NCBI GenBank assembly: GCA_039819095.1
Contig: JBCBSP010000003.1
Location: 1 to 64,000, forward strand
Length of the DNA: 64,000 bases
Reading direction: 5' to 3'
Source of the DNA: JBCBSP01 sp039819095
GTDB taxonomy: Bacteria > Pseudomonadota > Alphaproteobacteria > Caulobacterales > Maricaulaceae
Every line of letters begins with the position of its first letter. Position 1 is the first letter of the stretch. Positions 62,577-64,000 of this stretch are shown piece by piece. The notes beneath the pieces were generated by a model. It was not told the DNA's origin. It did no database searches and worked only from the letters and a program-made list of their open reading frames with translations. The translations under genes were made by a program, and so were the position numbers.

Positions 62577-62592
62577 TTGACGTATACGTCAT
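62577..62592. promoter_or_regulatory. Operator TTGACG-N4-CGTCAT between merR and the SDR gene
   Basis: The inner 14 bp TGACGTATACGTCA are a perfect palindrome. Half-sites and spacing match the site at 9617-9632. It lies 71 bp before the MerR start and 51 bp before the SDR start. Confidence 0.7.
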
Positions 62593-62642
62593 GGCAAGGG
62601 AACGTACGCGCCTCAGCTTTGCATTGGAGCGCCTGAACCCCA

Positions 62643-63536
62643 ATGGCCGGACCGGCTCAGACATCCCGCTATGACAGCGTCTTCCGCGCCGGCCTGTTCT
62701 CCGGTCAGCGCATCATCGTGACTGGCGGCGGGTCAGGGATTGGCCGCTGCATCGCTCATGAGCTGGCGAGCCTGGGCGCCCACATCATCATCACCGGCCG
62801 TAACGCTGAAAAGCTTCAGGCCGTGGAAAACGAGATCATCGCCGATGGCGGGCTGTGTGAAAGCCTCGCCTTCGACATTCGCGATGAAGACGCCGTGCGC
62901 ACCGCGATCGCCGGACTTGCCGGGGAGAAGACGATCCATGGGCTCGTCAACAATGCCGGCGGCCAGTTTCCCGCCGAGATCGCCGATATCTCCAGGAAGG
63001 GCTGGGACGCGGTCGTCGCGACCAATCTGACCGGCGGGTTTCTGGTCATGCGCGAGGTGTTCTCCGCCTCGATGAAGGCCCATGGCGGCGCGGTGGTGAA
63101 TATCGTCGCGGACATGTGGAACGGCATGCCGGGCATGGCTCATTCCGGTGCGGCGCGGGCGGGCATGGTCAATCTGACCAAGACGGCCGCCTTTGAGTGG
63201 GCCAGGCATGGGGTGCGCGTGAACGCGGTCGCGCCCGGCTGGGTCGCCTCGTCCGGCATGGACACCTATGGCGGAACCGTGCGCGCGATGATCCCCTATC
63301 TGAAACAGCACCTGCCAGCCAAGCGTCTGGGGTCCGAAGCCGAAATCGCCAGCGCCGTGACCTTCCTTCTGTCGCCCGGCGCGAGCTTCATCACCGGGGA
63401 AACGATCGCGGTCGATGGCGGCGCGCCGCTCGGCTCCAGCGTCTGGCCGATCGAGGATCATAACGAATTCAGCGTCTATAACGGCTTCCACCGGGCCGTA
63501 GACCCGGACGTGCTGCGCGGCGAGGAGACGGGCTGA
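62643..63536 (+). CDS. PECR-like SDR, probable trans-2-enoyl-CoA reductase
   Basis: 297 residues. NADP motif VTGGGSGIG (26-34), NNAGG (103-107). The catalytic Tyr of classical SDRs is absent: the region reads AHSGAARAGMVNLTKT (166-181), as in peroxisomal trans-2-enoyl-CoA reductase and dienoyl-CoA reductase, which do without YxxxK. The C-terminus ASFITGETIAVDGGAPL is also typical. Beside an acyl-CoA carboxylase and a MerR regulator, AtuG-type (citronellol/geraniol pathway) is another possible label. ATG 62643 has only a weak ribosome site. Confidence 0.87.
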   Translation: MAGPAQTSRYDSVFRAGLFSGQRIIVTGGGSGIGRCIAHELASLGAHIIITGRNAEKLQAVENEIIADGGLCESLAFDIRDEDAVRTAIAGLAGEKTIHGLVNNAGGQFPAEIADISRKGWDAVVATNLTGGFLVMREVFSASMKAHGGAVVNIVADMWNGMPGMAHSGAARAGMVNLTKTAAFEWARHGVRVNAVAPGWVASSGMDTYGGTVRAMIPYLKQHLPAKRLGSEAEIASAVTFLLSPGASFITGETIAVDGGAPLGSSVWPIEDHNEFSVYNGFHRAVDPDVLRGEETG

Positions 63537-64000
63537 TGCCGGTTCTGCCCTCGCGCCTGAATCCGGACAGTGACGGTTTCCACGAAGCCGCCGAGGCCAT
63601 GGCCGAACGGCTTGGCGAAGTGCGCGCGCTGGAAGACCGGGTGCGCGCCAATTCCGCGGCGAAGAAAGACAAGTTCGACACGCGCGGTCAGCTGCTTCCG
63701 CGCGAGCGCGTCGCACGCCTGGTGGATCGCGGCGCGTCCTTCATCGAGCTGTCGCCGCTGGCCGGGCTGAAGATGCACGATGATGACGGCGAGCGCGGGG
63801 CGGCCGGCGGCGGCTCGGTCGTCGGCATCGGCGTGGTGTGCGGCAAGCGGGTCATGATCGGCGCCAGCGATAGCGCCATCAAGGGCGGCACGGTCGCGCC
63901 GATGGGGCTGAAGAAGACGCTGCGCGCCCAAGAGATCGCGCTGGAGAACAAGCTGCCGATGATCCACCTGGTGGAGTCCGGCGGCGCCAATCTTCTGTAT
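63536..64000 (+). CDS. Acyl-CoA carboxylase, carboxyltransferase (beta) subunit, 5' part
   Basis: 155 codons visible, no stop in the window. The start ATG shares a base with the SDR stop (TGATG). Carboxyltransferase features: DTRGQLLPRERVARLVDRG, GGSVVGIGVVCGKRVMIGASD, KGGTVAPMGLKKTLRAQEIA and HLVESGGANL, as in methylcrotonyl-CoA carboxylase and geranyl-CoA carboxylase (AtuC). The family transfers CO2 from biotin to acyl-CoA. The biotin carboxylase subunit should lie further right. Confidence 0.92.
   Translation, partial: MPVLPSRLNPDSDGFHEAAEAMAERLGEVRALEDRVRANSAAKKDKFDTRGQLLPRERVARLVDRGASFIELSPLAGLKMHDDDGERGAAGGGSVVGIGVVCGKRVMIGASDSAIKGGTVAPMGLKKTLRAQEIALENKLPMIHLVESGGANLLY

Noticed and set aside
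62733..63716. Minus-strand open frame opposite the SDR and carboxylase genes
   Set aside because: Antisense shadow; the plus-strand genes have full SDR and carboxyltransferase motifs.

Overview
The window is GC-rich, densely coded DNA from an alphaproteobacterium. It looks like a dimorphic, stalk- or bud-forming relative of Caulobacter (Caulobacterales / Maricaulales / Hyphomonadales type). The evidence is a PodJ-type polar organiser, a CtrA-type box (TTAA-N7-TTAAC), an outer-membrane TonB-dependent receptor, and many intergenic GTCATCCCGG palindromes of the sort common in that group. The genus assignment is inference. I recognise 51 protein genes, two of them cut by the window edges, and one TPP riboswitch. 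I saw no rRNA, tRNA, CRISPR array, prophage or classical insertion sequence.

Layout. 1-1062: end of ftsY, entered through a Pro-Glu hexanucleotide repeat, then a gene-free convergent gap with a CtrA box beside a DnaA box. 1819-9585 (minus strand): a fatty-acid beta-oxidation operon headed by a MerR regulator (two acyl-CoA dehydrogenases, thiolase, two small paralogous membrane proteins, FadJ-like fusion enzyme). 9742-14940: a secreted protein of unknown role and podJ. 14962-20248: TauE-type permease with its TIGR02186 partner, DUF3429 protein, PdeM-like phosphoesterase, DsbA-type isomerase, MBL-fold hydrolase, small membrane protein. 20302-22425: TPP riboswitch and thiC. 22426-23378: a cluster of extragenic palindromes surrounding a small GIY-YIG nuclease gene. 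23379-28042: D-aminoacylase-type amidohydrolase, SBF-type transporter, M28 lipoprotein peptidase. 28263-31819: branched-chain 2-oxoacid dehydrogenase E1alpha, E1beta and E2. 32375-33505: a Tat-exported nitrilase-fold protein lacking its catalytic Cys. 33496-38267: tetR - adaptor - RND pump operon. 38530-42765: PiT-like permease, a membrane protein, a TonB receptor. 43007-51758: an ABC (MacB/FtsX-like) exporter with adaptor, followed by a second adaptor and a second RND pump. 51839-60059: cupin, thioredoxin-fold proteins, a large tandem-repeat envelope protein, glycerol kinase with a lipase-like hydrolase, MFS pump. 60201-64000: SMP-30-like protein and SDR, then a second MerR regulator divergent from an enoyl-CoA-reductase-like SDR and an acyl-CoA carboxylase subunit.

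How it fits together. Acyl-CoA catabolism dominates: beta-oxidation, branched-chain oxoacid dehydrogenase, acyl-CoA carboxylase, and lipase plus glycerol kinase. The two MerR regulators of acyl-CoA genes, over 50 kb apart, both face the same operator, TTGACG-N4-CGTCA, which suggests one regulatory logic. A second theme is envelope and export: two RND systems, one ABC exporter, PodJ, and a periplasmic peptidoglycan-binding repeat protein. The most unusual items are the GIY-YIG gene bracketed by inverted copies of a dispersed palindrome, the roughly 15-module ETVTE/PERV repeat protein, the catalytically altered nitrilase, and the CtrA/DnaA motif pair in a gene-free convergent gap.
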